A stretch of 64,000 nucleotides of DNA from positions 1-64,000 of the forward strand of contig JAIQFX010000026.1 in the NCBI GenBank assembly GCA_020073005.1. Direction: 5' to 3'. Numbering within the stretch: position 1 is the first letter of the stretch; the number at the start of each line of letters is the position of its first letter. A program made the translations under genes and the position numbers. The notes under the pieces are model-generated. The model ran no database searches and was not told the origin of the DNA. It saw nothing but the letters and a program-made list of their open reading frames with translations. This document shows positions 15,658-23,214 of the stretch, one piece after another. Origin of the DNA: Terriglobia bacterium (lineage in GTDB: Bacteria > Acidobacteriota > Vicinamibacteria > Vicinamibacterales > CAVVIG01).

Positions 15658-18008
15658 TGAAGAAGCTCACCATCGACGCCCGTCAGGCGTTCGCGCAAGC
15701 CGGATTCTCGCGCCGCGATCTGCTCAAAGGCGCCGGCGCGCTCGTCGTGACCTTCAGCACGGCCAGCACCGCGCGACTGGCGGACGCGCTCGGCGTCGGG
15801 CAGGGACAGTTCGGCACGCAGAACGCGCGGGTCGGCGCGCAGCTCGATTCCTGGATCGCGATCGCCGCCGACGGTTCCGTGACCGCGTACACGGGCAAGT
15901 GCGAGCTCGGGCAGGGGATGTACACGGTACAGATGCAGCTCATCGCCGAGGAGCTCTCGGTACCGCTGTCGCGCGTGAAGCTGATTCAATGCGACACGTC
16001 CGTGACGCCGGATCAAGGCACGACGTCGGGAAGCCAGTCGACGCCGACGAACTTCAACGAGCGCAATCTCGCGCAGGCCGGCGCGACGGCGCGCGAGGCG
16101 CTGCTGCGTCTTGCGTCCGAACGTCTCGCCGTGCCGGTCGATCGGCTCGCCGCGTCCGACGGCGTGATCAGCGCCAGGGGCGACGGCTCGAAACGAGTTG
16201 GTTACGGCGATCTCATCGGCGGGAAGAGGTTCAACCTCGCGCTGAGCACGACGGCGAAGCGGAAACCGGCGAGCGAGTGGACCGTGCTCGGCAAGCCGGT
16301 TCCACGCGTCGACATGCCGGCGATGGCGACCGGGCAGTTCGAGTTCGTGCACAACGTCCGCGTGCCGGGGATGCTGCACGGCCGCGTCGTGCGGCCGCCG
16401 GCCGTCGGCGCGACGCTCGTCAGCGTCGATGAAGCGTCTGTCCGCAGTCTGCCGGGCTTCGTCAAAGTCGTGGTCAAGAAGAATTTCGTCGGCGTTGTGT
16501 GCGAGAAGCCGTGGCAGGCCATTCAGGCGGCGCAACACCTGAAGGCGGCGTGGACGCCCGGCGCCGGCCTGCCGGCTCACCGCGACTTTCACGGCTTCAT
16601 GCGACGCCAGCCGTCGCGCGACGCGTTGCTGGTCAATTCGAAGGACGTCGATCAGCAGCTCGCGCGCGCCGCCTCGGTGATCACGGCGACGTATCTGTAT
16701 CCGTATCAGATGCATGGATCGATGGGCAGCTCGTGCGCCGTCGCGGACGTGCGCGGCGATCGCGCGACCATCTGGTCGCCCACGCAGTCGGCGTATCCCG
16801 TGCGCAGCGGCGCCGCGATGATCCTCGGGCTCGCGCCGGAGAACGTGCGCGTCGTCTTCACGCGCGGGTCGGGCTGCTATGGCATCAACGGCGCGGACAC
16901 TGTGTCGTTCGACGCGGCCGTGCTGTCGCAGGCGGTCGGCAAGCCCGTGCGCGTCCAATTGTCGCGGAAAGACGAGATGGCGTGGGAGAACTACGGCCTC
17001 GCGTACGTCATCGATCAGCGCATCGGCGTCGGCGCGGACGGCGCGATCCTCGCGTGGGACTACGAAGCGTGGTCGCCGACGCGCGGCGGCAGGCCCGGCT
17101 ACGATCGGCCCGGGAACGTCGTCACCGGCATGCTCCTCGGATACGAGCCGCAGCCGTTCGCGCCCCGCACGCCGGCGCCCGAGCCGGGCGGGAGATTCAA
17201 CAACAACAGCAACGCCGCGCCGTCGTACGTCACGGGTTGCGTCGCCGGCCGGTGTGGCGGAGCGGGCATCGTCAAGAGCGAGCGCGTCCTGTCGCACACG
17301 ATCGCGTCGCCGTTCTTCACGGGACCGCTGCGATCGCCGTCGCGCCTGCAGAACACGTTCGCGCACGAGTGCTTCATCGACGAAGTCGCGGCGCACGTGC
17401 GCGCCGATCCGGTCGCGTACCGCGTGCGGCACCTGAGCGACGCGCGTCTGAGAGCAGTCGTCACGCGTGCCGCCGAAGCGGCGCAGTGGGAGGCGCGGCC
17501 CTCGCCGCGTCCGAATCTCAGCAGGACCGGCGTGGCCCGCGGTCGCGGGATCGCGTGCGTGGCGTACGAAGGCGACAACGGGTACTCGGCGATGGTGGCC
17601 GACGTCGACGTCGATCAGGCGACGGGCGCGGTGACGCTCAAGCGTCTGGTCATCGCGCAGGATTGCGGACCGATTTCCAATCCGGACGGGATGAAGAATC
17701 AGATCGAAGGCGGCGCGCTGCAGGGGATGAGCCGGGCGCTCGGGGAGGAAGTGACCTGGGACGATCAGAAAGTCACGTCCGTCGACTGGCGCACCTACCG
17801 CAGTCTGCCGCTGGGGTTCGCCGTTCCGGTCGTGGAAAGCGTGCTGATCAACCGCACCGGCGTCGAGGCGACGGGCTCGGGTGAAACCGCGATCACCATC
17901 GCCGCCGCCGCCCTGGGCAACGCGATCTTCGATGCGACCGGCGCGCGCGTCCGGCAGGTCCCGTTCACGCCGGACCGAGTGAAGGCGGCGCTCGACGCGC
18001 GGACTTGA
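15657..18008 (+). CDS. Molybdenum hydroxylase large subunit, Tat-exported
   Basis: A 783-residue protein of the isoquinoline 1-oxidoreductase beta-subunit type. The Tat signal FSRRDLLKGAGALVV sits near residue 20. Cofactor-binding segments include CELGQGMYTVQMQLIAEEL, MHGSMGSSCAVADV and GCYGINGADTVSFDAAVLS, and GSGETA carries the expected catalytic Glu. The start ATG overlaps the stop of the small subunit gene (TGATG). The Tat signal with no signal on the small subunit suggests co-export as a folded complex. The substrate is probably an aldehyde or N-heterocycle, not predictable from sequence. A CYGINGAD stretch next to the active-site region follows the family pattern. Confidence 0.88.
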   Translation: MKKLTIDARQAFAQAGFSRRDLLKGAGALVVTFSTASTARLADALGVGQGQFGTQNARVGAQLDSWIAIAADGSVTAYTGKCELGQGMYTVQMQLIAEELSVPLSRVKLIQCDTSVTPDQGTTSGSQSTPTNFNERNLAQAGATAREALLRLASERLAVPVDRLAASDGVISARGDGSKRVGYGDLIGGKRFNLALSTTAKRKPASEWTVLGKPVPRVDMPAMATGQFEFVHNVRVPGMLHGRVVRPPAVGATLVSVDEASVRSLPGFVKVVVKKNFVGVVCEKPWQAIQAAQHLKAAWTPGAGLPAHRDFHGFMRRQPSRDALLVNSKDVDQQLARAASVITATYLYPYQMHGSMGSSCAVADVRGDRATIWSPTQSAYPVRSGAAMILGLAPENVRVVFTRGSGCYGINGADTVSFDAAVLSQAVGKPVRVQLSRKDEMAWENYGLAYVIDQRIGVGADGAILAWDYEAWSPTRGGRPGYDRPGNVVTGMLLGYEPQPFAPRTPAPEPGGRFNNNSNAAPSYVTGCVAGRCGGAGIVKSERVLSHTIASPFFTGPLRSPSRLQNTFAHECFIDEVAAHVRADPVAYRVRHLSDARLRAVVTRAAEAAQWEARPSPRPNLSRTGVARGRGIACVAYEGDNGYSAMVADVDVDQATGAVTLKRLVIAQDCGPISNPDGMKNQIEGGALQGMSRALGEEVTWDDQKVTSVDWRTYRSLPLGFAVPVVESVLINRTGVEATGSGETAITIAAAALGNAIFDATGARVRQVPFTPDRVKAALDART

Positions 18009-18080
18009 TCTGCGTGTTGTCTCGACTTGTAACGATGAGAAATCGCCGAGAAATTGTTATCGGACTTTGTGGACCCGACA

Positions 18081-18110
18081 GATCTCTGTTAAACTCCCGC
18101 GATCTCTGTT
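18081..18110. promoter_or_regulatory. Direct repeat GATCTCTGTT upstream of cytochrome-PHM copy 2
   Basis: GATCTCTGTT occurs twice, at 18081-18090 and 18101-18110, exactly 20 bp apart (two helical turns). The region is unusually AT-rich and includes an imperfect palindrome around 18119-18136. It is a candidate activator or repressor site for the gene at 18162. No such repeat precedes copy 1 at 5278. Confidence 0.4.
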
Positions 18111-18161
18111 TTGGATCGCCTATCCATATATATAGGTCGCCGATCGTCAAAAGGAGTGGGC

Positions 18162-19523
18162 ATGGTTAAGTCTTTAAGCGCACTGACTGTAGGCGCGGTT
18201 CTGATCCTTTCGGGATCGGCGCGCGCCGCTGACGCGGCGAAGACGCCGACGTTCACGAAGGACATTGCTCCGATTTTCCAGGCGAAGTGCGAGGCCTGCC
18301 ATCGCCCGGACAACATGGCGCCCATGTCGCTTCAGACGTATGAAGAAGCGCGCCCGTGGGTGAAGTCGATTGCGGCCCGCGTCGGCGGACGCCAGATGCC
18401 GCCGTGGCACATCGACAAGACGGTCGGCATCCAGAAGTTCAAGAACGATCGGTCGCTGAGCGACGACCAGATCGACACGATCCTCCGCTGGGCCGCCGCG
18501 GGCGCGCCGAAGGGCGATCCCAAGGACATGCCGGCGCCGAAAGTCTGGGCGGATGACACTGTCTGGCAGGAGGCGACCAAGCTGGGCCCGCCGGATCTGG
18601 TCGTCAAGTCGCCGGAATACACGATGCCCGCCGTCGCGCAGGACGCCTGGTGGCGGCCGAGCGTGCCGACCGGTCTCACCGAGCCGCGGTGGGTGCGCGC
18701 GATTGAAATCCGCCCGGTCGGCAAAGGCGCCCGCAAGATCACGCATCACGCGCTCGCGCGCCTGCAGCAGCCGGAGGATATGGATCCGGCGCTCTTCACC
18801 AACGATCCGAACGTCGCCGGCGACGGCCTCTTCATGGAATGGGCCGTGGGCAAGAACGCCGACGAGATGCGTCCGGACTCGGGCCGCCTGATGCTGCCCG
18901 GCTCGAAGATCGTGTGGGAGATGCACTATCACGCGGTCGGCGAGGAAATCTCGGGTCACACCGAGCTCGCCGTGTGGTTCTATCCGAAGGGGCAGGAGCC
19001 GAAGCACCGCGAAGTGCTGGCGCTGTTCAACTCGTTCTCGGGCAACTCGCCCGGCGCGCGCGCCCTCGACATCCAGCCGAACCAGATCACGACGACCGAG
19101 AGCTTCATCACGTTGAAGCAGAACGCGCGGATCGAGAACTTCCAGGCCCACATGCACCTGCGCGGCAAGGGCATGTCGATGGAAGCCATCTATCCGGACG
19201 GCCGTCGCGAGCTGCTGAGCCAGATCAGCGACTTCAACTTCAACTGGCACAACATGTACATCTACGCGGATGACGTGGCGCCGCTGCTCGCGAAGGGCAC
19301 GATCCTCCACCTCATCGCGTGGTACGACAACACGAAGAACAACAAGTCGAACCCGGATCCGGATCAGTGGGTGGGCTACGGCGACCGCACGGTCGACGAG
19401 ATGGGCCACGCGTGGCTGAACATCACCTACTTCAGCGACGAAGAATTCAAGGCGGAGACGGCCAAGCGCGCGGCGGCGACGGCGACGTCGACGGCCGCTG
19501 ACCGTCAGCAGCCTCAGCAGTAA
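18162..19523 (+). CDS. Exported cytochrome c / PHM-like copper protein (copy 2)
   Basis: A 453-residue paralogue of 3929-5278, matching it along almost its whole length. The start ATG at 18162 has AAGGAG 5 bases upstream. A signal peptide (LTVGAVLILSGSARAAD) is followed by heme motif CEACH, then the PHM-like domain with THHAL, MHYHAVG, AHMHLRG and DEMGHAW, so all candidate copper ligands are kept. Differences from copy 1 include ALFNSFSGNSPGARALDI (a few extra residues) and a Thr/Ser-rich tail. A likely extracytoplasmic oxidoreductase. A strong terminator lies just after the stop, before its usual partner gene. Confidence 0.85.
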   Translation: MVKSLSALTVGAVLILSGSARAADAAKTPTFTKDIAPIFQAKCEACHRPDNMAPMSLQTYEEARPWVKSIAARVGGRQMPPWHIDKTVGIQKFKNDRSLSDDQIDTILRWAAAGAPKGDPKDMPAPKVWADDTVWQEATKLGPPDLVVKSPEYTMPAVAQDAWWRPSVPTGLTEPRWVRAIEIRPVGKGARKITHHALARLQQPEDMDPALFTNDPNVAGDGLFMEWAVGKNADEMRPDSGRLMLPGSKIVWEMHYHAVGEEISGHTELAVWFYPKGQEPKHREVLALFNSFSGNSPGARALDIQPNQITTTESFITLKQNARIENFQAHMHLRGKGMSMEAIYPDGRRELLSQISDFNFNWHNMYIYADDVAPLLAKGTILHLIAWYDNTKNNKSNPDPDQWVGYGDRTVDEMGHAWLNITYFSDEEFKAETAKRAAATATSTAADRQQPQQ

Positions 19524-19543
19524 GAGCGGATTCATCGGACCCT

Positions 19544-19585
19544 GAGGCGCCGTTCCAGATTTCTTGGACGGCGCCTCTTTTTTTT
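19544..19585 (+). terminator. Strong intrinsic terminator between cassette genes
   Basis: A perfect 10-bp stem GAGGCGCCGT / ACGGCGCCTC (19544-19553, 19568-19577), extendable by two pairs, is followed by eight T (19578-19585). It lies 20 bp after the stop of the cytochrome-PHM gene and 18 bp before the start of its partner, so it should attenuate or separate their expression. Confidence 0.85.
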
Positions 19586-19603
19586 GAACCAGGGGAGTCA
19601 CGG

Positions 19604-20656
19604 ATGCGTGGAAGTCGAGTGGCCGTCGCAGGGATGATGGTGGCGTTTCTCGTGGGAGGCGCGCTCGTGCGGGCCGGTCAGCAGGGCGTCGGTCAGACGC
19701 CGAGCCAGTTCCCGCTCTCGAACACGATTCGCGAGCGCGGCACGAGCGTCACGGGCGCGTTCGAAGGGTGGTACTTCGACAAGGACGGCAGCGTCCGCGT
19801 CCTCGTCGGCTACTTCAATCGCAACACGAAGCAGGAGCTCGACATTCCCGCGGGCCCGAACAACCGGATCGAACCGGGCGGTCCTGACCAGGGCCAGCCG
19901 ACGCATTTCGAGACCGGCCGGCAGTGGGGCGTGTTCACGATCAAGGTGCCGAAGGATTTCGGCACGAAGAAACTGACGTGGACCATCGTCGCCAACGGTC
20001 TCACCAACGCCATCACGCTCCACACGCAGCCCGACTACGTCGTCGAGCCGTTCGAGGACGCGGCGAACAAGAACACGCCGCCCAAGATCAAGTTCGATCC
20101 GAACGGCCAGTGGTTCACGGGACCGCCGACGGTGACGGCGGCGACCTACAGCGCGACGGTCAGCGAGCCGCTCACGCTGACGACGTGGGCGACCGACGAG
20201 GGCCCCAAGATCAACATCCCCGAGGGACGCGGCCGCGGCCGCGGACGAGGCGCGGCCGGAGCGACGGGTGCGACCGGTGCGACGGGCGGCGATGCGGCCG
20301 CTGGGGCTGGCGCCGGGCGAGGTGGACGTGGCGGGCGCGGGGCGGCAGGTGCGACCGGCGCCATCGGCGCTGCGGATGCCGCGGCCGGCGGATTTCAGCC
20401 GGCTCCGCCCCTCGCCGTGTCGTGGCACGTATTCCGCGGGCCGGGCCCCGTCAAGTTCGATCCGGTGTCGCCGCGCGTCGATATCCCGAACGGCGGCAAG
20501 GCGTCGACGACGGCCACGTTCAGTGTGCCGGGCGACTACACGCTCCGCGTGCAGGGCAACGACAGCACGGGCAACGGCGGCGGCGGCTTCCAGTGCTGCT
20601 GGTCCAACGCCTACGTTGCGGTCAATGTGAAGCCGGCCACGACAGGCGGGAAGTAA
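19604..20656 (+). CDS. Exported protein of unknown function, PHM-cytochrome partner (copy 2)
   Basis: A 350-residue paralogue of 2965-3909, with a signal peptide (VAGMMVAFLVGGALVRAG). The conserved first half (GWYFDKDGSVRVLVGYFNRN, NNRIEPGGPDQGQPTHFETGRQ) and the C-terminal FQCCWSNAYVAV are retained. The central linker is much longer than in copy 1 and collagen-like: GATGATGATGG plus RGRGRGRG and RGGRGGRG runs. Length difference between the copies lies almost wholly in this linker, as expected for slippage-prone repeats. The ribosome site is AGGGGAG. The preceding terminator may lower its expression relative to the cytochrome-PHM gene. Function is unknown. Confidence 0.8.
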   Translation: MRGSRVAVAGMMVAFLVGGALVRAGQQGVGQTPSQFPLSNTIRERGTSVTGAFEGWYFDKDGSVRVLVGYFNRNTKQELDIPAGPNNRIEPGGPDQGQPTHFETGRQWGVFTIKVPKDFGTKKLTWTIVANGLTNAITLHTQPDYVVEPFEDAANKNTPPKIKFDPNGQWFTGPPTVTAATYSATVSEPLTLTTWATDEGPKINIPEGRGRGRGRGAAGATGATGATGGDAAAGAGAGRGGRGGRGAAGATGAIGAADAAAGGFQPAPPLAVSWHVFRGPGPVKFDPVSPRVDIPNGGKASTTATFSVPGDYTLRVQGNDSTGNGGGGFQCCWSNAYVAVNVKPATTGGK

Positions 20657-20685
20657 GAACTTGGAAGTGAGAACTTAGAAGTAAG
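20649..20685. repeat. 14-bp tandem repeat, left part, split by insertion element
   Basis: Near-identical 14-mers of the form GAAGTNAGAACTNN run from the stop of the preceding gene up to the element. They continue on the other side of it at 23035-23060. The original array was interrupted by the insertion. Confidence 0.6.
20678..20685. repeat. Target site duplication, left copy
   Basis: GAAGTAAG directly abuts the left end of the element; the same 8 bases abut the right end at 23035-23042. Eight bp is the usual duplication of the IS1595 family. Because the target was a tandem repeat, part of the match could be coincidental, but it fits the terminal repeat boundaries exactly. Confidence 0.7.
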
Positions 20686-20709
20686 GGTAATAATATACTT
20701 GACACATCA
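20686..20709 (+). repeat. Left terminal inverted repeat
   Basis: Begins GGTAATAATATACTTG. It is matched by the complement of 23011-23034, with four mismatches in 24. Confidence 0.8.
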
Positions 20710-20733
20710 GGCCGTTCTTGGTAGTCTCTACTC

Positions 20734-21699
20734 ATGGCTACCGAGAACGGCACTCCCGACACCCTGCTGGGCGCAATCACCTACTTCAACGACATCGACG
20801 TAGCGACTCAGTTCGTCGCCTCGCTCCGCTGGCCGAGTGGCGTCACCTGCCCGCACTGCGAAGACAAGAACGTCGCGTTCGTGGCCTCCCGCCGCATCTG
20901 GCAGTGCAAAGAGTGCCGTAAGCAGTTCTCCGTCAAAGTCGGCTCCATCTTCGAGGACAGCCCGATTCCGCTCTCGAAGTGGTTGCCCGCGATGTGGATG
21001 CTGGTGAACTGCCGGAACGGCGTCAGCAGCTACGAGATCGCCCGCGACCTTGGCGTCACCCAAAAGACCGCGTGGTTCATGCTGCACCGGCTGCGGCTGG
21101 CGATTCAGGCGAAGTCCTTCGACAAGATCAACGGCGACGTCGAAGTGGACGAAACCTACATCGGTGGCAAGAGCCGGAACATGCACGCCGACAAACGGAA
21201 GCGCGTCGGCATGAAGCGCGGCAAGAGCATGGCGGGCAAGGTCGCGGTCATGGCCCTGCTCGACCGACACGGCAAGGACGGCACCAGTCAAGTCCGGACC
21301 GAAATCCTCGCGGGCCGCAAAAAGGGTTCGCTCCAGAGCAAGGTCCGCCAGCACGTCGAAGAAGGATCGAACGTCTACACCGACGCCTTTTACTCGTATC
21401 GCGGACTGTCCAATGGCTACGTTCACGGCTTCGTGGACCACGCCGAGAAGTACGTCGATGGGCAAGTCCACACCAATAGCTGCGAGAACTTCTGGAGTCT
21501 CTTGAAGCGTGCCCTCAAGGGCACCTATGTTTCGGTGGAACCGTTTCATCTGTTCCGCTACCTCGATGAGCAGGTGTATCGCTTCAACAACCGCAAGATG
21601 TCCGATGGGATGCGGTTCCTCGAAGCGTGCGCGTCCGTCTTCGGCAAACGTCTCACCTATGCCGCCCTAACCGGGAAGGAACTCCCGCAAACGTGTTAA
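20734..21699 (+). CDS. IS1595-family (ISXO2-like) transposase
   Basis: A 321-residue protein. An N-terminal zinc ribbon has CPHC (39-42) and CKEC (58-61). It is followed by a helix-turn-helix (SSYEIARDLGVTQKTAWFMLHRLR) and an RNase H-like catalytic core with D139 (VDETYIGGK), D217 (VYTDAFYSY) and N248/E251 (HTNSCENFWSLLKR). This matches the ISXO2-like family, and all catalytic residues are present. The start is 25 bp inside the left terminal repeat. No frameshift is seen, so the enzyme is probably functional. Confidence 0.92.
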   Translation: MATENGTPDTLLGAITYFNDIDVATQFVASLRWPSGVTCPHCEDKNVAFVASRRIWQCKECRKQFSVKVGSIFEDSPIPLSKWLPAMWMLVNCRNGVSSYEIARDLGVTQKTAWFMLHRLRLAIQAKSFDKINGDVEVDETYIGGKSRNMHADKRKRVGMKRGKSMAGKVAVMALLDRHGKDGTSQVRTEILAGRKKGSLQSKVRQHVEEGSNVYTDAFYSYRGLSNGYVHGFVDHAEKYVDGQVHTNSCENFWSLLKRALKGTYVSVEPFHLFRYLDEQVYRFNNRKMSDGMRFLEACASVFGKRLTYAALTGKELPQTC

Positions 21700-21741
21700 G
21701 AAGTCGTGGCCTCAATTGCAACGCGGAAAGGTAAGAAGAAA

Positions 21742-22002
21742 ATGACCGACAATAAATCTTCAGGAGCATTTCGGCGCCACCATACGGATTCTGGAGACGT
21801 CGATGCTCACGCATTTTTTGTCCGTGGGTTCGATGACTTTTGGGCCACGATAAAGCCACCGAAAGGACATTCGCAGCCGTACGCCACCACTCATCCGACG
21901 CTTGACGCCGCGAAGGAAGCGGCTGAGAGTGCAGTTCAATCGCATTTTCCCCACGATTGCAGGACGAAGAAATGCGCGGGGTGGACCTACTCGGCAAACT
22001 AG
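21742..22002 (+). CDS. Small passenger protein of the IS1595 element, unknown
   Basis: An 86-residue protein if started at the ATG at 21742; a GTG at 21706 would add 12 residues. Basic, with His-rich parts (RRHHTDSGDVDAHAFFVRGF) and a Cys pair near the end (HDCRTKKCAGW). I recognise no family. It lies 42 bp after the transposase, on the same strand, inside the element boundaries. It could be an accessory transposition factor or an unrelated cargo gene. No helix-turn-helix was identified. Confidence 0.55.
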   Translation: MTDNKSSGAFRRHHTDSGDVDAHAFFVRGFDDFWATIKPPKGHSQPYATTHPTLDAAKEAAESAVQSHFPHDCRTKKCAGWTYSAN

Positions 22003-22010
22003 GTGTAACC

Positions 22011-22157
22011 ATGAAAATCTCTGTCCCTGGTCGAACGCCGATGGAGCGTTTGTCGAATCTCACGAAGCGCGTCATCGCCGTTCCGAAAGAAGAAGTCGAA
22101 CGCGAAGAACAGAAGTGGCGAAAAGCACGTGGCGTAAAGCGCATAAAGTCCCGATGA
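22011..22157 (+). CDS. Very small passenger protein (48 aa), unknown
   Basis: MKISVPGRTPMERLSNLTKR opens the protein and a highly charged helix (VPKEEVEREEQKWRKARG) follows. Layout suggests a short nucleic-acid or protein-binding helix, similar in feel to small antitoxin-like or regulatory proteins. That is only an impression. It starts 8 bp after the preceding passenger and ends 3 bp before the convergent DUF3800 gene. The tight packing supports it being a real gene. Confidence 0.5.
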   Translation: MKISVPGRTPMERLSNLTKRVIAVPKEEVEREEQKWRKARGVKRIKSR

Positions 22158-22160
22158 CCC

Positions 22161-22994
22161 TCAACGGATCGGATTAGCCGCAAGCAGTCCCTTGAGATTA
22201 TCCGCAGTCAAGTACTGCAATTGGTACGCGCTGTCGTCGCCGCGTCCACCCATGAGCGCGACCAGCGACTTTCTAGCCGGACGGCGCTGATTTATCCGCG
22301 TGTCGATTTCAAACTTTACAAACTGCCACGCACCGACATCAGCCGCTTGAAGCGGCAAGACGACACGTTTGTCCGCGAACGTGTGTGAGCCATAACGCAA
22401 TTTCTTCGACCACACCGCGTCGCTGGCGATCCCGGCCAGTAGGCCATTCGTTTCCGCTTGATGTTGCGCTCCAGACTCGAAGAAATAAGCGATGCGTCCG
22501 TGGTGGTGATGTTTATCTGCCCAGTGGCCCATGACGTGAACGCAATGACGGCACAGCGTCGTATAGGCGTGGCCGTATTGTTCGATCCACTTCGTGGGCA
22601 TCGTGTTGTAGAAATCGTCTGGCTTAGTGGCCACGACGATCCCGTAGGTCTTCCGCTGATTGATCAACCCGACCAAGTGCCGTTCAATCTCTTGACGTTC
22701 ATCGTCAGGCACGCCGAGGAACTGGCCGCCGCCGGGCGCAAGTTCCTTCATGTGGAAATACTTGACCTTTGGGTGCTTCCGCCGAACGGTCTCTAACTTC
22801 GAGCGCCACTGCCTTTCGAGAGCGCGACAGTTCCGAGGGTTGAACAAGAAACCCGCCACGCACATGACAGGCGACCCGGTGTGTGTGCCGCTCTCATCGA
22901 AGTAGGCTTCCATCATGGCGACCAGTCCCCGCCCGTCAGGGCATAGAATCTCTAGGAGCCGGTCGAAATAGCCTGTTTCGGCCGGAGGGTTCAT
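22161..22994 (-). CDS. DUF3800 passenger protein
   Basis: Up to 277 residues. The motif AYFDESGTHTG followed by VAGFLF is the hallmark of DUF3800, an RNase H-fold family common in mobile and defence-linked contexts. Further conserved text includes FHMKEL and LPLQAADVGAWQ (the QxAD motif). The upstream ATG at 22994 gives a 26-residue N-terminal extension not usual for the family; ATG codons at 22916/22913 place the motif near the start and may be the true start. It reads toward the transposase, inside the element. The function of the family is uncertain. Here it is clearly carried as cargo. Confidence 0.8.
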   Translation of the reverse strand: MNPPAETGYFDRLLEILCPDGRGLVAMMEAYFDESGTHTGSPVMCVAGFLFNPRNCRALERQWRSKLETVRRKHPKVKYFHMKELAPGGGQFLGVPDDERQEIERHLVGLINQRKTYGIVVATKPDDFYNTMPTKWIEQYGHAYTTLCRHCVHVMGHWADKHHHHGRIAYFFESGAQHQAETNGLLAGIASDAVWSKKLRYGSHTFADKRVVLPLQAADVGAWQFVKFEIDTRINQRRPARKSLVALMGGRGDDSAYQLQYLTADNLKGLLAANPIR

Positions 22995-23010
22995 TGTGAA
23001 CCTCTGGCCT

Positions 23011-23034
23011 TGATGTCACAAGTATATTGTTCCC
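23011..23034 (-). repeat. Right terminal inverted repeat
   Basis: Read on the minus strand it begins GGGAACAATATACTTG. It ends exactly at the GAAGTAAG duplication. Confidence 0.8.
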
Positions 23035-23060
23035 GAAGTAAGAACTCAGAAGTCACTGAG
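23035..23060. repeat. Target site duplication (right copy) and right part of 14-bp tandem repeat
   Basis: GAAGTAAG at 23035-23042 duplicates the left flank. The tandem array then continues with AACTCAGAAGTCACTGAG, completing the array broken by the insertion. Confidence 0.6.
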
Positions 23061-23070
23061 AAACAAGACT

Positions 23071-23101
23071 GGCACGGGGCGGGGAGACCTCGCCTCGTGC
23101 C
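23071..23101. repeat. 14-bp hairpin in intergenic region
   Basis: GGCACGGGGCGGGG, AGA loop, CCTCGCCTCGTGCC: 14 pairs including two G-T. It has no T run, so it is not a good intrinsic terminator. The rest of the gap to 23214 shows nothing but the GAGGAGG ribosome site of the next gene. Confidence 0.5.
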
Positions 23102-23214
23102 GGTTACAAAAGTCGCCGATCCCTCCAAGCATCCGAACTCCGCCGCCCCCCAGACCGCGCCCTCCAGAACGCAGCGACTTCGTCCGATAAGAGAAGCGGC
23201 TAAGAGGAGGCCTC

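Larger units (their letters stand above)
20686..23034 (+). mobile_element. IS1595-family element with passenger genes, 2349 bp
   Basis: The element is bounded by 24-bp terminal inverted repeats (20686-20709 and 23011-23034, 20 of 24 positions matching, core AATATACTTG) and an 8-bp duplication GAAGTAAG. It carries an ISXO2-like transposase, two small plus-strand genes and a minus-strand DUF3800 gene. It is longer than a minimal element of about 1 kb because of the three passengers. Ends, transposase and duplication are all intact, so it may be recently active. It interrupts a 14-bp tandem repeat rather than a gene. Confidence 0.85.

Noticed and set aside
18066-18094. Sigma-70 promoter upstream of 18162 (TTTGTG / TTAAAC)
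   Set aside because: Weak matches at both hexamers; kept only as AT-rich region with direct repeats.
20649-20690. CRISPR-like array from the 14-bp tandem repeats
   Set aside because: Repeats are adjacent without spacers and degenerate.
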